DNA from: an uncultured Verrucomicrobiales bacterium
GTDB taxonomy: Bacteria; Verrucomicrobiota; Verrucomicrobiia; Verrucomicrobiales; Akkermansiaceae
Assembly (NCBI GenBank): GCA_937928735.1
Contig: CALFVF010000029.1
Span: 1 to 64,000 of the forward strand
DNA length: 64,000 nucleotides
Reading direction: 5' to 3'
Part shown: one piece after another, positions 7,746 to 16,877 of the stretch
Layout: each line of letters begins with the position of its first letter
Position numbering within the stretch: the first letter of the stretch is position 1
Position numbers and translations under genes: made by a program
Notes under the pieces: generated by a model
Databases searched by the model: none
What the model was told of the DNA's origin: nothing
Seen by the model: only the letters and a program-made list of their open reading frames with translations

Positions 7746-9209
7746 CTAGAGTCCGAGTTTGGCGGAAATAGAGTCTGTGACCATCTTGGGATTGGCCTTG
7801 CCCTTTGAGGCTTTCATCACCTGGCCTGTGAGCCAGTTTGCCATTTTAGGGTTTCCACCTTGGATTTCTGCGACTTTATCGGGATTGGCAGCGATCACTT
7901 CGTCAATGATGGATTCGATAGCACTATTGTCTGCGGGCTCAAAGCCCATTGCTTTGGCTTGCTGAGCAGGGGTGATGTCTGGGGTTTCCCAGAGAGCGGA
8001 GAAGACTTCTTTGGCCTGATTATTAGAAATGGTGCCAGCTTCTATGAGTTCGACAAGCTCACGTAGGGACTGTGGGCTCACGGGGCTCTCGGCAATGGTT
8101 AGGAATGTTTCATTGAGCTTACCAAGGAGGGTATTAATGACCCAGTTGGCGACTTTTTTACCGGCTTTTGAGCCGGTGGCGGCTTCCTCGAAGTAGGCGG
8201 CTAGGTCGAGCTCACTGGTGAGTACTCCTGCGTCATAGGAGCTCACCCCATAGGTGGTCTCGAAGCGTCTGCGCTTATCATGGGGGAGTTCAGGAAGCTG
8301 AGACTTCATTTTCTCCACAATCGGGGCTGTGCGTATTGGTAGGAGATCGGGCTCTGGGAAATAGCGGTAATCTGCGGAGTTTTCTTTCACCCGCATAATC
8401 GAGGTCTCACCAAGAGCGTCATCCCAGCGTAGTGTCGCCTGGACTTGCTCTTTACCAGCGTCATATTCCTCACACTGGCGCTGGATTTCATAGACGATGG
8501 AGCGGCGAACCGCCGATATTGAGTTGAGGTTTTTGATTTCTAGCTTGGTGTTGAGCTCACTGGTGCCGTGCGGGCGCACAGAGATGTTCACATCACAGCG
8601 CATTTCTCCTTTTTCCATGTCAGCGTTCGACACGCCGGCATAGATCAGGATTTGTTGGAGAGACTTCAGATACGCGTAGGCTTCCTCTGCACAGTCGATA
8701 TCTGGCTCGGTGACGATTTCCATCAGAGGGGTGCCTGCGCGGTTAAAGTCGACAATAGAGCTATTGCTAAGGTGCGTGGACTTTGCGACATCTTCCTCAA
8801 GGTGGATGCGGTTTAGACGAACAACTTTACCGGGGTTAGGAATATTTTTCTGCGCATCCTTGTGGTAGGCGATGTCGTAGAGAGGGATCCCACCTTCTAG
8901 GCAGAGTGGGAGATCGAACTGGGAGAGCTGGAAGTTCTTTGGCATGTCAGGGTAGAAGTAGTTTTTTCTATCCCATTTTGAAATCTCAGGAGAATGGCAG
9001 CCAATCATGAGTCCGGTGAGGATGGTCTGCTCAATGGCGAAGCGATTGAGCACTGGCAGTGCACCGGGGAGCCCTAGGCAGACTGGGCAGACATTGGTAT
9101 TTGGCTCATGGCCAAATCCAGCTTTGCAGCCACAAAACATTTTTGATTTTGACTTTATCTGGCAATGAACTTCCAGGCCGATGGTGACGATGTAATCTTT
9201 TACTGGCAC
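7746..9209 (-). CDS. gatB: Asp-tRNA(Asn)/Glu-tRNA(Gln) amidotransferase subunit B
   Basis: A 487-residue GatB, the tRNA-binding and kinase-like subunit of GatCAB. GatCAB converts Glu-tRNA(Gln) or Asp-tRNA(Asn) to the correct amide form. Visible signatures are GLEVHCQIKSKSKMFCGC at the N-terminus, CPVCLGLPGALPVLN, KNYFYPDMPKNFQLSQFD, LNRIHLEEDVAKS, and the diagnostic DFNRAGTPLMEIVTEPD. The C-terminal YqeY-like tail ends with PKMANWLTGQVMKASKGKANP. The zinc-ligand cysteine pairs (CGC and CPVC) are present. Length is typical. gatA and gatC are not adjacent. It lies between cvpA and two small genes on the same strand. Confidence 0.97.
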   Translation of the reverse strand: MPVKDYIVTIGLEVHCQIKSKSKMFCGCKAGFGHEPNTNVCPVCLGLPGALPVLNRFAIEQTILTGLMIGCHSPEISKWDRKNYFYPDMPKNFQLSQFDLPLCLEGGIPLYDIAYHKDAQKNIPNPGKVVRLNRIHLEEDVAKSTHLSNSSIVDFNRAGTPLMEIVTEPDIDCAEEAYAYLKSLQQILIYAGVSNADMEKGEMRCDVNISVRPHGTSELNTKLEIKNLNSISAVRRSIVYEIQRQCEEYDAGKEQVQATLRWDDALGETSIMRVKENSADYRYFPEPDLLPIRTAPIVEKMKSQLPELPHDKRRRFETTYGVSSYDAGVLTSELDLAAYFEEAATGSKAGKKVANWVINTLLGKLNETFLTIAESPVSPQSLRELVELIEAGTISNNQAKEVFSALWETPDITPAQQAKAMGFEPADNSAIESIIDEVIAANPDKVAEIQGGNPKMANWLTGQVMKASKGKANPKMVTDSISAKLGL

Positions 9210-9349
9210 AGTGTGAAAAAGGTGAGTTAGTCTCTGCCGCGCAAATTAGCGGAGAGAGCAGCAGGCAGCAAAACCTTTTTTCCAGAATAGCGGCTAGTAT
9301 AGAGAGTTTACTGGTGCGAGGGCCGCAGAGATTCTGCTCAGTGGCTACG

Positions 9350-10150
9350 TTATTGGGCGAGATGGTCTTCGATATGGATCGCCTCGAGCTGCGAGCGTAT
9401 GGATTGATTGTGCAGAATGCGGTCAAGCTCTGGGTGGTCGACGAGTTCTTGGAGGGCTTCATTCTGAATGAGTTCGTGGACTTTCTCACTGGTCAGAAGC
9501 TGCCATATCTCAGGCTCTCTGAGAATCTGGCTGGCTTGTTCATTCGACTCGAGGGTCTCGTAGTCTTCTTGATTACTCGCAGAGATCACGAGTTTGGTCA
9601 GATTGAGTTTGGCCTGATTATGGAATGGGTCGAGCTTTCTAAAGAGACTGCCGATAGTACTCTGGTTAATTTCTGTGTGGAGCTGTGCGATCCAGTTTGG
9701 CTCAGAGGTGATGTCGTGGCGCCGTGCTAGCAGGTAGTCGAGCTCTGCGAGGTGCGCGCGCTGGCGGAACTGCCCGAGGCCAAACCAGAGCAGAAGGGTG
9801 CCTAACAAGAGCGAGCAGAAGGAGGCTGGCAGGCCGAAACCTATTCTTGTGAGTAAGCGGCTTTTCTCAAAGGGGTTGACGAGGAAGCGAAAGAACTTGA
9901 AGAGGATTAAGAACGTACCCATGCCACTACAGACACAGAGCAGGCTGGTGGAAGAATCCGGGATCTGAGGCCAATGAGGTCTGATGGTGTCTATGCCATG
10001 ATGATAGGTGAAATACACGCTAGCGGCAGTACCCAAGAGGGTGAGAATCATAAAAAACACGCGCACAAGTCCCTTGAGAAAGCCGATGATGGCAAACGCG
10101 AGGACGATGACTGTCAGAGTGCCATTTGTGCCTAATTGACTAAAATCCAT
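9350..10150 (-). CDS. CvpA-family membrane protein
   Basis: A 266-residue protein with four hydrophobic helices in the first 130 residues, including the family-type FAIIGFLKGLVRVFFMILTLLG and the later FLILFKFFRFLVNPFEKSRLLTRIG. This matches CvpA/colicin V production proteins. The C-terminal 130 residues are soluble and helical, with repeated short motifs (SEKVHELIQNEALQELVDHP) that may bind a partner. CvpA proteins affect membrane integrity, but their molecular role is unsettled. The gene lies 140 bp upstream of gatB on the same strand. Confidence 0.8.
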   Translation of the reverse strand: MDFSQLGTNGTLTVIVLAFAIIGFLKGLVRVFFMILTLLGTAASVYFTYHHGIDTIRPHWPQIPDSSTSLLCVCSGMGTFLILFKFFRFLVNPFEKSRLLTRIGFGLPASFCSLLLGTLLLWFGLGQFRQRAHLAELDYLLARRHDITSEPNWIAQLHTEINQSTIGSLFRKLDPFHNQAKLNLTKLVISASNQEDYETLESNEQASQILREPEIWQLLTSEKVHELIQNEALQELVDHPELDRILHNQSIRSQLEAIHIEDHLAQ

Positions 10151-10316
10151 AGTTTTCTACTGAGTCGGAGAGTTTGTGAGTCGTGTGGGAGAAAGACTAG
10201 CGCTGCCCCTGACTAGGAAAAGAAAAATTCTTAGGGGGAGTGGTCGTGATGAGGCGGGGAGGCTGCGCTGGGTATCATGGAGGGGAGTCTTTTTGAGTCT
10301 TTCTGTGATACAATGC

Positions 10317-10372
10317 AGATAGCGAAATAAAGATAGCGAAATAAAGATAGCGAAATAAAGATAGCGAAATAC
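10317..10372. repeat. 14-bp direct tandem repeat, four copies, in a 328-bp intergenic region
   Basis: AGATAGCGAAATAA occurs four times head-to-tail (10317-10330, 10331-10344, 10345-10358, 10359-10372), with only the last base of the last copy changed. It lies in 10151-10478, between the divergent cvpA and zinc-ribbon/TPM genes, where I see no other feature and no good promoter. It could be regulatory iterons or simply a slippage-prone repeat. Confidence 0.9.
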
Positions 10373-10478
10373 AGGTGGTGAAAGGGGAATTCCTAGAGGT
10401 GGCGTGAGAACTCTATAGATATTGTAAACTAGAGCCTTTTTCCTTCCCTAAATAGAGGATTTTCCGTTTTCTTCGAGC

Positions 10479-11045
10479 ATGAGATGTCCACAATGTATAG
10501 AGCCAATTCACGCGACTGCGGTGTCTTGTCCCCATTGTGGAATATCAGTTAGAAGTCTAACAAAATATTATGATTCTCTTCGGGGTGTTGGGCGCCGAAT
10601 TTATGACGCAGCGGGGGTGCTGCGTGTGAAAGAGCGAAAAGTAATTGAGCAGATGATTCACCGTGCCGAGCGCGAATTCCCGCAGTTATTCTTAGGCTGT
10701 GTGACAGTGGCTCTGAAAGACCACCAAACCATACAAGGAGCAGGTGTCTGGATGCTGAATCAAGCCGATTTCGGGGAGATGGAGGAGACTGTTCTTTCAG
10801 GAGGTGGGTACCTACTCGTGATCGAGGTAGAGCGTCGCCAGTGCTGTGTGATTCATGGACTACTACTCGACCCTTATCTAGAACCAGAGCAGACATTTCA
10901 GGCGATTTCGGGAGCGCATCCCTATTTACTAGAGCGTGATTATGTGCAGTCCTTCCAGATGATGTTAGATGGCTCTTGTGCATTACTGCGCCGATGTGCC
11001 AGACGCTCTAGAGGGATTCTCAAAAAGAAAGGGCTGCTAGCGTAA
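10479..11045 (+). CDS. zinc-ribbon plus TPM-like domain protein
   Basis: A 188-residue protein starting with a four-Cys zinc ribbon (CPQC at residues 3-6 and CPHC near 17-20). A region of about 130 residues then resembles a TPM-type domain: YDAAGVLRVKERKVIEQMI is the usual D-x-A-G-V-L-x-x-x-E opening. The C-terminus is Arg/Lys-rich and Cys-containing (CALLRRCARRSRGILKKK), suggesting membrane or nucleic-acid contact. Its stop overlaps the start of the next gene by one base (TAATG), so the two are translationally coupled. The precise function is unknown. Confidence 0.6.
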   Translation: MRCPQCIEPIHATAVSCPHCGISVRSLTKYYDSLRGVGRRIYDAAGVLRVKERKVIEQMIHRAEREFPQLFLGCVTVALKDHQTIQGAGVWMLNQADFGEMEETVLSGGGYLLVIEVERRQCCVIHGLLLDPYLEPEQTFQAISGAHPYLLERDYVQSFQMMLDGSCALLRRCARRSRGILKKKGLLA

Positions 11046-12163
11046 TGAATACCACTTTTCGAGTAATGACTCTGGGAACTAGCTGGCCCATCTGGATCAT
11101 GCTTGTCTGGATCATACTCATCTGGGCTATTCTCCTCCCGAGTGTTTCTGCATTACCAGAGCTGCCGCGCTGGGATGAGGAAGAGAAGGCACTTGTCGAA
11201 AGTGGTGAGATTCTACCTGGTCAGGCTCTATTGACGATCGAGGGGGTGGCCTATGAGCTTCTGGATGATCCATGGGAAGGTGGTCGTGAGGCGCAGGCTG
11301 CACTCGTGGTGCCTGAGGTCTCACGAGTGGTGGAGCCGACTCCAGAGCTGCCCGATCCAGAGCCACTACCAGATGAGCGGGTGCAGTTAACTCAGTCTGT
11401 ACTTGGGCGCTATTTTGAGCATTATCCAGAGACTTATCTGATCGATGCGCAGCGTGTACTAAGTCAGCAAGAATCGCGAGATGTGAACTACGCACTTCAG
11501 CAGCACCGAGAGGTGTCACCACTCTCTATTCATCTGTATGTTTTTGGAGAGAATCAGAAAATCCCCGAGGCCTACTGGCCAGAGGCTGTGTATGCCGAGA
11601 ATTTTGCAGAAATAGGTGAGCCTAGTGTGATTCTCTATTATCATTATGGAGCCCCTGAGAGAAGTCGCTTCCACATTGCTGGTGGAATGCTTGATGGCGT
11701 AGAGAAGTGGAAGAAGCAAGAAGTCGTGCAGAATTCAAAAATGAAGGCGAGGGATAAGTCCGCACCACTCTCACAGTTAGAGGACTTTATTGGTCAAATC
11801 TCTATGAGACTCTACTGGATCGAGGAAGAGCTGCAGCAAAAGCAGCGCCAGCAGAAGGCTCTGAATGAGAAACAAACAGGTGAAGAGGGTGAGCAAGAAT
11901 TGAGTCTTATGGATCATATCGAAGCGAAGTTACCCTTCTTAGAAGGTCTCTTTCCTAAAGTAGCTCTGGGTGGTACTCTGGTTATGCTGGTAGGTGGAGG
12001 ATGGATCATTTGGGTGCGCAGAAGGGTCTTTATCTTTCCTGAGATCGAATCAAGCACTCGACTGGGTGGAGAAAAGGGAGCTGGGTTTGGGGGTGTCTTA
12101 TCCTTTCAGGATCCTCTCGTCCCGCCGTCTGCGCAGCGAGACCAGTTCGAGGATGTGATATAA
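11045..12163 (+). CDS. membrane-anchored TPM-like protein
   Basis: A 372-residue protein with a signal-anchor at residues 10-37 (WPIWIMLVWIILIWAILL), a Pro/Glu-rich extracytoplasmic stretch (about 90-120), and a TPM-like domain (about 125-250, containing DAQRVLSQQESRDVNYALQQH). A Gln-rich coiled coil lies near 255-290, a second membrane helix is near 305-325 (VALGGTLVMLVGGGWIIWV), and there is a short cytoplasmic tail. It overlaps the upstream zinc-ribbon gene by one base. Both proteins carry related TPM-like parts, one soluble and one membrane-bound, so they probably act together. TPM proteins have been linked to envelope and photosystem repair, but no role is established here. Confidence 0.6.
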   Translation: MNTTFRVMTLGTSWPIWIMLVWIILIWAILLPSVSALPELPRWDEEEKALVESGEILPGQALLTIEGVAYELLDDPWEGGREAQAALVVPEVSRVVEPTPELPDPEPLPDERVQLTQSVLGRYFEHYPETYLIDAQRVLSQQESRDVNYALQQHREVSPLSIHLYVFGENQKIPEAYWPEAVYAENFAEIGEPSVILYYHYGAPERSRFHIAGGMLDGVEKWKKQEVVQNSKMKARDKSAPLSQLEDFIGQISMRLYWIEEELQQKQRQQKALNEKQTGEEGEQELSLMDHIEAKLPFLEGLFPKVALGGTLVMLVGGGWIIWVRRRVFIFPEIESSTRLGGEKGAGFGGVLSFQDPLVPPSAQRDQFEDVI

Positions 12164-12393
12164 TACTACCTCAAAAAGAAATCTGACACATGGTACTCTC
12201 AAGACGCTCATTTTGACACAAAAGTAGCTTTCTGAAGAGGTATAGAATAGAAAAAATCCAATTAATAAAAAAACCATTTGCATTCTTCTGCGCAATTCAG
12301 TAGCAATCCGCCCCCGCAGTGCGAACCCACTTCGTGCTCCGAGACAATTTCTTGTCATTCATTTTTTGTAACCAATTTCAGAAGTACACAGCC
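12164..12393 (+). promoter_or_regulatory. leader region upstream of rplS
   Basis: This 230-bp stretch ends at the rplS ATG and contains TTGACA at 12213-12218. The best -10-like sequence (TATAGAAT, from 12241) is 22 bases on, which is too far for a standard promoter. I see no terminator for the upstream gene and no recognisable ribosomal-protein leader structure. Confidence 0.25.
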
Positions 12394-12744
12394 ATGAATA
12401 TCATCGATAAAATCGAAAAAGAGCAGCTGAAAGAAGAAACCACAGACTTCAATGTCGGTGACACTGTGAAGGTTCACACTCGCGTTGTTGAAGGCGGGAA
12501 AGAGCGTATTCAGTTATTCACAGGCTTAGTGATCGCTCGTCGTGGAGCTAGTGTCAATCAAGCGTTCACTGTCCGTAAGATCTCCTACGGTGAAGGTGTA
12601 GAGCGTGTATTTCCAGTACACTCACCACGTATTGCAAAGATCGAAGTGACTGCTCGCGGTAAAGTCCGTCGTGCAAAGCTCCACTACCTACGCGACCGTG
12701 TTGGTAAGAGCGCACTTAAAGTGAAGTCTGCGGAGAGAAAGTAA
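12394..12744 (+). CDS. rplS: 50S ribosomal protein L19
   Basis: A 116-residue ribosomal protein L19, which sits at the 30S-50S interface. The pattern [22 protein letters not shown], the [26 protein letters not shown] core and the basic C-terminus [18 protein letters not shown] are diagnostic. The long frame starts at 12319, but its first 25 residues do not fit the family. ATG 12394 ([13 protein letters not shown]) is the proper start. It is followed by a strong terminator, so it appears to be transcribed separately from recF. Confidence 0.97.
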   Translation: MNIIDKIEKEQLKEETTDFNVGDTVKVHTRVVEGGKERIQLFTGLVIARRGASVNQAFTVRKISYGEGVERVFPVHSPRIAKIEVTARGKVRRAKLHYLRDRVGKSALKVKSAERK

Positions 12745-12800
12745 GCGACCTCGTAAGGTAGATCTTACGCAGAGTTATTACTCCCAATTATTTTTTAAAG

Positions 12801-12833
12801 CCCGTATCTCGTGATCTGAGATGCGGGTTTTTT
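12801..12833 (+). terminator. intrinsic terminator after rplS
   Basis: CCCGTATCTC and GAGATGCGGG form a 10-bp stem with one G-T pair and a 7-base loop, followed by TTTTTT. It lies about 55 bp past the rplS stop and 60 bp before recF. Confidence 0.85.
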
Positions 12834-12893
12834 GTTGTGTCTTTCTATATCATCGCTTGCATGCCGCTGAGAGCTCTCACACACTAGGGCTGT

Positions 12894-13943
12894 ATGTTAA
12901 CTAGTCTTAGATTAGCCCAGTTTCGCTGCTTTGAGCAACTCAGTGTTGAGCTGCCAGAGCAAGGGGCGATTTTTCTAGGAGATAATGCTCAGGGTAAAAC
13001 CTCTCTACTGGAGGCGATATGTGTTCTGATTCGTCTTAGTTCGCCAAGGACAAAGACGATGCGCACAATGATTCGGATGGATCAGACTGAACTTGGAATT
13101 GCGGGGCAATGCTGGCAGCAAGAACAGCAAGTGCGCTATTCTCGCCGAGGACTCACCATGCAGCTTCAGCAAGAAGAGGTGAAGAAACGCTCTAGCTACC
13201 TGAGTGCGAGTGGGCTGGTTGTGTGGATGGGAAATGAAGATTTGGACTTAGTTCGAGGTAGTAGTGAGAGTCGGCGGCGCTATCTTGATTTCTTAGCTAG
13301 CCAGATAGACACAGGATACCGCAGTGCTCTGAGTCGCTATAAAAAGTGCGTGAAGGCGCGCAATCGCCTGCTCAAGATGGAGTCCTCGCAGGAAGATGCA
13401 CTGCGCGCCTATGCGGAGGTGATGCTAGAGCACGGTGAATACATCACCTCGGTGAGAGCGCGATTAGTGAAAGAACTCGAACCTGAGGTGAGTCGCGCTC
13501 AGCAAGTGGTGAGTGGTCGGCCAGAGTCAGTAGGGATGGGCTACATCTCAGGAGCGGGGGAGGACTTTCGCACTCGATTAGAAGAGAGTTATGAGCAGGA
13601 GAGGCGTCAGCGTCAGACAGTCGTTGGCCCTCACCGTGATGAGTTAAAGTTAGAGATTAATCAGCTCGCAGCAGAGACCTATGCCAGTGAGGGTCAACAG
13701 AGAACTTTAGCTTTGGCTTTGAAATTAGCGCAGGGAGAACTACTGAAGCAGCAGGGTGAGTGCTCGCCAGTCTATTTGTTAGATGATGTGTTTGGTGAAT
13801 TAGATCCGAAGCGGCGCAATGCCCTCATCGCGTATTTACCCGCTCAGGCGCAGAAATTCATCACCACAACGCACCTAGACTGGCTAGATGATTCTCTCAA
13901 AGGGTTAAAACAATGGCGAGTCACTGCTGGGCAACTATCCTAG
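12894..13943 (+). CDS. recF: DNA replication/repair protein RecF
   Basis: A 349-residue SMC-like ATPase that helps load RecA at gaps with RecO and RecR. It opens with LRLAQFRCFEQLSVELPEQG, followed by the Walker A GDNAQGKTSLLEAI (residues about 30-43). The ABC-type signature is TYASEGQQRTLALALKLAQ, and the Walker B/D-loop is VYLLDDVFGELDPKRR. These are the standard RecF blocks, and VVGPHRDELKLEIN is also typical. Length is normal. recR is found at 55.7 kb in this window. It is convergent with the sialate esterase gene, 9 bp away. Confidence 0.95.
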   Translation: MLTSLRLAQFRCFEQLSVELPEQGAIFLGDNAQGKTSLLEAICVLIRLSSPRTKTMRTMIRMDQTELGIAGQCWQQEQQVRYSRRGLTMQLQQEEVKKRSSYLSASGLVVWMGNEDLDLVRGSSESRRRYLDFLASQIDTGYRSALSRYKKCVKARNRLLKMESSQEDALRAYAEVMLEHGEYITSVRARLVKELEPEVSRAQQVVSGRPESVGMGYISGAGEDFRTRLEESYEQERRQRQTVVGPHRDELKLEINQLAAETYASEGQQRTLALALKLAQGELLKQQGECSPVYLLDDVFGELDPKRRNALIAYLPAQAQKFITTTHLDWLDDSLKGLKQWRVTAGQLS

Positions 13944-13952
13944 TGGATGGCA

Positions 13953-15530
13953 CTACTCCGCAGCTGTGTCAAAGCAGCTGGCGGGGAGTCCTTCGCCATT
14001 GACGAGATTCGCCCCTGTGGGATTCGAGGCCCAGGCGTAGCGCACGCGTGTTGGCTGGCGAATGGACTCGTGCCAGACTCTGAGAGTTGTGCCCTTAATT
14101 TCTGACTGGGCCCAGTGCCATTGACCTTTGCCGTCTGTGATCTCGAGGCGGGCGATGTCTTTGCCATCTCGGGACTGGAGGCCTTTGGCGTGATCAAAGG
14201 TAATGAGAAATTGGCCGTTGTCCATTGAGTGGGATTTGTAAATGGGGCCTGATAGGCTAAAGCCAGTTTTCCCATAGTCCTTGGCCAGTGCCCATCTAGC
14301 GAGGCGTCCACCGACATCGTGTTTATTGGGTGGGTGGATATTATCCGCAGTACCAATGTCATTGATAATGGCCATACCTGTTTTTTTGACATTGTTGAGG
14401 GTCTTGCGCATCTCATCCTGCACGTTGACCCAGGTGTTCTCCACACCAGGTTTTTGGGTGGCTTTTCGGAAATTCGCTAATTGAACAAAGTAGAAAGAAA
14501 AATCATATCCCCAGCGAGTTCGCCAGTCTTGGATCATACAGGTGAGGAGTTCTTCGTAAATTTCACTTGTGCCGGTATTTGCGTTATTTTCTCCTTGGTA
14601 CCAGATGCTTCCTCGAATGCCGTAGCCTACGAGAGGGGCAATCATTCCGTTGTAGAGATTACTGTGCATATCGGGGCTCTGGCTGGGATCTTCTGGTTTT
14701 TTGGGAGGCTTAGGGGCTCGCTTTTTTGAGTTTTTATTCTCTTTGTAGGCTTCGAGTTTTTCTTTGTGAGTGGCCAGAGCAGCTTTGTACTTCTCTCGAG
14801 CCTTGTCTGGGTGCCAGTCTTTGATGGCATTTGATTTCCTATCGAGGACGATTTTAGCCTCTGGAAGAGCCAAGAGAGCCTCGTGGCTGGTGTAGGCTTC
14901 TACAGATTTGGCCCCCCATGCGGTCTCTAGAATGCCGACGGGTACACCAAGTTCCTCTCTGAGTCGTTTGGCGAATTCCCAACCTGTGGCAGTGAAGTTC
15001 TCTGTATTTCCAGGTTTGGTAGATTGCCATGTGCCCTGGAAATCTCCCTGCGGGGTACTCGCTGTTGTGTTCTTAGCAACATAGACCCGCAGTAGTGGAT
15101 CGGTGGCAGTTTGAGCAAGGTCAGCTCGCGATGATTTTGCCATTGTCCACTCCATGTTAGACTGACCAGAGGCGTGCCAGACTTCACCAACTAGGACGTC
15201 ATTGATCGTTTTTGTATTCTTTCCCGCAGTGATAGTGAGAGGTGCTCCAGTGCTAGATGCCACTAGATTTTGGAAGGTGACTTTCCATGTGCCCTCTGTG
15301 GAGGATGTGGTGGTTAGGGTCTGGTTGGCGAATTGGACAGAAACTTCCGTATTGACTTCTGCCTGACCCCAAATGGAGGCTTTGAGGTCTCTCTGTAGCA
15401 CCATGCCATCAGAGAAAAAGGCTGGTGTGCTAATCTCTCCCTGAGAGCTGAGCGGGGCAGCTACAAGTAGTGCGCAGATGAGGCCTTGGGAATAAGGCCA
15501 TTGTTTCGGTGTAGCTTGTCGGGTTTTCAT
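13953..15530 (-). CDS. sialate O-acetylesterase-like secreted esterase
   Basis: A 525-residue secreted SGNH-type esterase of the SASA family. These remove O-acetyl groups from sialic acid or from acetylated polysaccharides. The N-terminus is a signal peptide (GLICALLVAAPLSSQGE). The nucleophile Ser is in HASGQSNMEWTMA, and the catalytic Asp-His pair is likely in IGTADNIHPPNKHDVGGRLA. Family markers ETAWGAKSVEAYT and IRGSIWYQGENNA are present. A Lys/Pro-rich insert (residues about 255-285, KNSKKRAPKPPKKPEDPS) is unusual. With sulfatases elsewhere in the window it suggests processing of decorated glycans. No lyase or glycoside hydrolase is adjacent. Confidence 0.9.
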   Translation of the reverse strand: MKTRQATPKQWPYSQGLICALLVAAPLSSQGEISTPAFFSDGMVLQRDLKASIWGQAEVNTEVSVQFANQTLTTTSSTEGTWKVTFQNLVASSTGAPLTITAGKNTKTINDVLVGEVWHASGQSNMEWTMAKSSRADLAQTATDPLLRVYVAKNTTASTPQGDFQGTWQSTKPGNTENFTATGWEFAKRLREELGVPVGILETAWGAKSVEAYTSHEALLALPEAKIVLDRKSNAIKDWHPDKAREKYKAALATHKEKLEAYKENKNSKKRAPKPPKKPEDPSQSPDMHSNLYNGMIAPLVGYGIRGSIWYQGENNANTGTSEIYEELLTCMIQDWRTRWGYDFSFYFVQLANFRKATQKPGVENTWVNVQDEMRKTLNNVKKTGMAIINDIGTADNIHPPNKHDVGGRLARWALAKDYGKTGFSLSGPIYKSHSMDNGQFLITFDHAKGLQSRDGKDIARLEITDGKGQWHWAQSEIKGTTLRVWHESIRQPTRVRYAWASNPTGANLVNGEGLPASCFDTAAE

Positions 15531-15808
15531 CGAGAGAGTTGTGATTGGAATCGAGGTGAAGTTCTAAAATGGAGGAGAATGCTATGAGCTAGAAAGGGCT
15601 AGGAAAAGCTATAATTCAAAATGATGGCTATTGTCTTCTTTTGTATGGAGGCGTTTTTTTTTGATTGTTTGGTTTTCTTTTCTTATTGGTACTTAGATTC
15701 TTATGTTTCTTGTGAAGGTTTGAAGGAAATCGAGGAGCTTTGTTTTATAGAAAGTAGGGCTAAAGCCTTGCTTGATACAACGGGGCTGTTACAAAAGCGT
15801 TTCACACC

Positions 15809-16804
15809 ATGTCAGGCAAACTCACTTATAAAGAATCTGGCGTTGACACCCGCGAAGCTGCGGCATTAGTCGGCGATATCGGCGCTCATGTGCGTCGGAC
15901 TCAACAACAACGCAAGCTTCACGGAGCATTTGGCTTATTTGCTGCGGCCTATGATCTCAGTGAGTATGATCAACCCGTGATTGTAACTGGCTGTGATGGT
16001 GTTGGGACTAAGGTTGAGCTTCTCCTAGAACGTGAACTCTATGCCACTGCTGGAAAAGATCTGGTGGCTATGAGCGTGAATGATATTTTAACAACAGGTG
16101 GAGATCCGCTTTTGTTTTTAGACTACATTGGAATTGCGAAGCTCGATAAACCAAAGATCACAGAGCTGATTGCTGGGATGTGTGACTACCTAGAAGAATG
16201 TGGTTGTATCTTGGCGGGTGGCGAAACTGCCGAGATGCCGGGGATTGTACCACAAGATGTGATTGAGCTCTCAGGTTTCTGTATTGGCTGTGCCGAGAAG
16301 AGCCAATTGATTGACCCCTCCACAATTCAAGAAGGTGATGTACTAGTCGGCTATGGCTCTGATGGCCCCCATGCCAATGGATTTAGTCTGATTCGTAGAG
16401 TTCTCGCTGAACACGGAGATGTATTTAGCGAAGACGACATTCTAGCACTACTGCGCCCCACGCGTCTTTACCACGATGTGGTGAGTGATGTGTCCAAGGC
16501 GGGAGTGACCCCTCGCGCGATGGCGCACATCACAGGAGGCGGTCTTCCTGAGAACTTGGAGCGTCTATTCCAAGGTTTAGGAGCAGATTTAGAGATCCCC
16601 TACTGGGATCACCCCAGTGCGCGTAAGCTCTTTGAATATATTGATGCAGAGGATAAGTTCCACACTCTTAATATGGGGATTGGCTGGGTGGTTATCGTGT
16701 CCCCAGAGGATGCAGCGAAGATCTTGGAAGCAGGCCCAGGTGGGCAGGTGATAGGGCATGTGGTTTCCCGAGAGGGCGTCAGGGTGAAAGAGGCGAGTGC
16801 CTAA
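15809..16804 (+). CDS. purM: phosphoribosylformylglycinamidine cyclo-ligase
   Basis: A 331-residue AIR synthetase, which closes the imidazole ring in purine synthesis (FGAM + ATP to AIR). Family blocks visible are YKESGVDTREAAALVGDI at the N-terminus, GCDGVGTKVELLLE, the ATP-binding DLVAMSVNDILTTGGDPLLFLDYI, GGETAEMPGIV, GYGSDGPHANGFSLIRRVL and HITGGGLPENLER. Length is typical. The 278-bp region upstream (15531-15808), shared with the divergent esterase gene, shows a TATAAT at 15610 without a matching -35 and no other feature. purF follows 73 bp downstream, forming a purine pair. Confidence 0.96.
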   Translation: MSGKLTYKESGVDTREAAALVGDIGAHVRRTQQQRKLHGAFGLFAAAYDLSEYDQPVIVTGCDGVGTKVELLLERELYATAGKDLVAMSVNDILTTGGDPLLFLDYIGIAKLDKPKITELIAGMCDYLEECGCILAGGETAEMPGIVPQDVIELSGFCIGCAEKSQLIDPSTIQEGDVLVGYGSDGPHANGFSLIRRVLAEHGDVFSEDDILALLRPTRLYHDVVSDVSKAGVTPRAMAHITGGGLPENLERLFQGLGADLEIPYWDHPSARKLFEYIDAEDKFHTLNMGIGWVVIVSPEDAAKILEAGPGGQVIGHVVSREGVRVKEASA

Positions 16805-16877
16805 CTACAGGAGTTAGCACTCAGAGGAAGATGATTCTTGAGTGTGGTAGATTTTCATAACCAATATAGACGAAATT

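Noticed and set aside
9314-9730. 138-residue plus-strand frame
   Set aside because: Antisense shadow of the CvpA-family gene, whose membrane pattern and neighbours support the minus strand.
12213-12248. TTGACA and TATAGAAT as an rplS promoter
   Set aside because: The spacing (22 bases or more) is outside the normal 16-19 range, so it is not called as a promoter.
15621-15869. 82-residue plus-strand frame before purM
   Set aside because: It overlaps the purM start in another frame, is Phe/Cys-rich in an AT-rich stretch, and has no family features.
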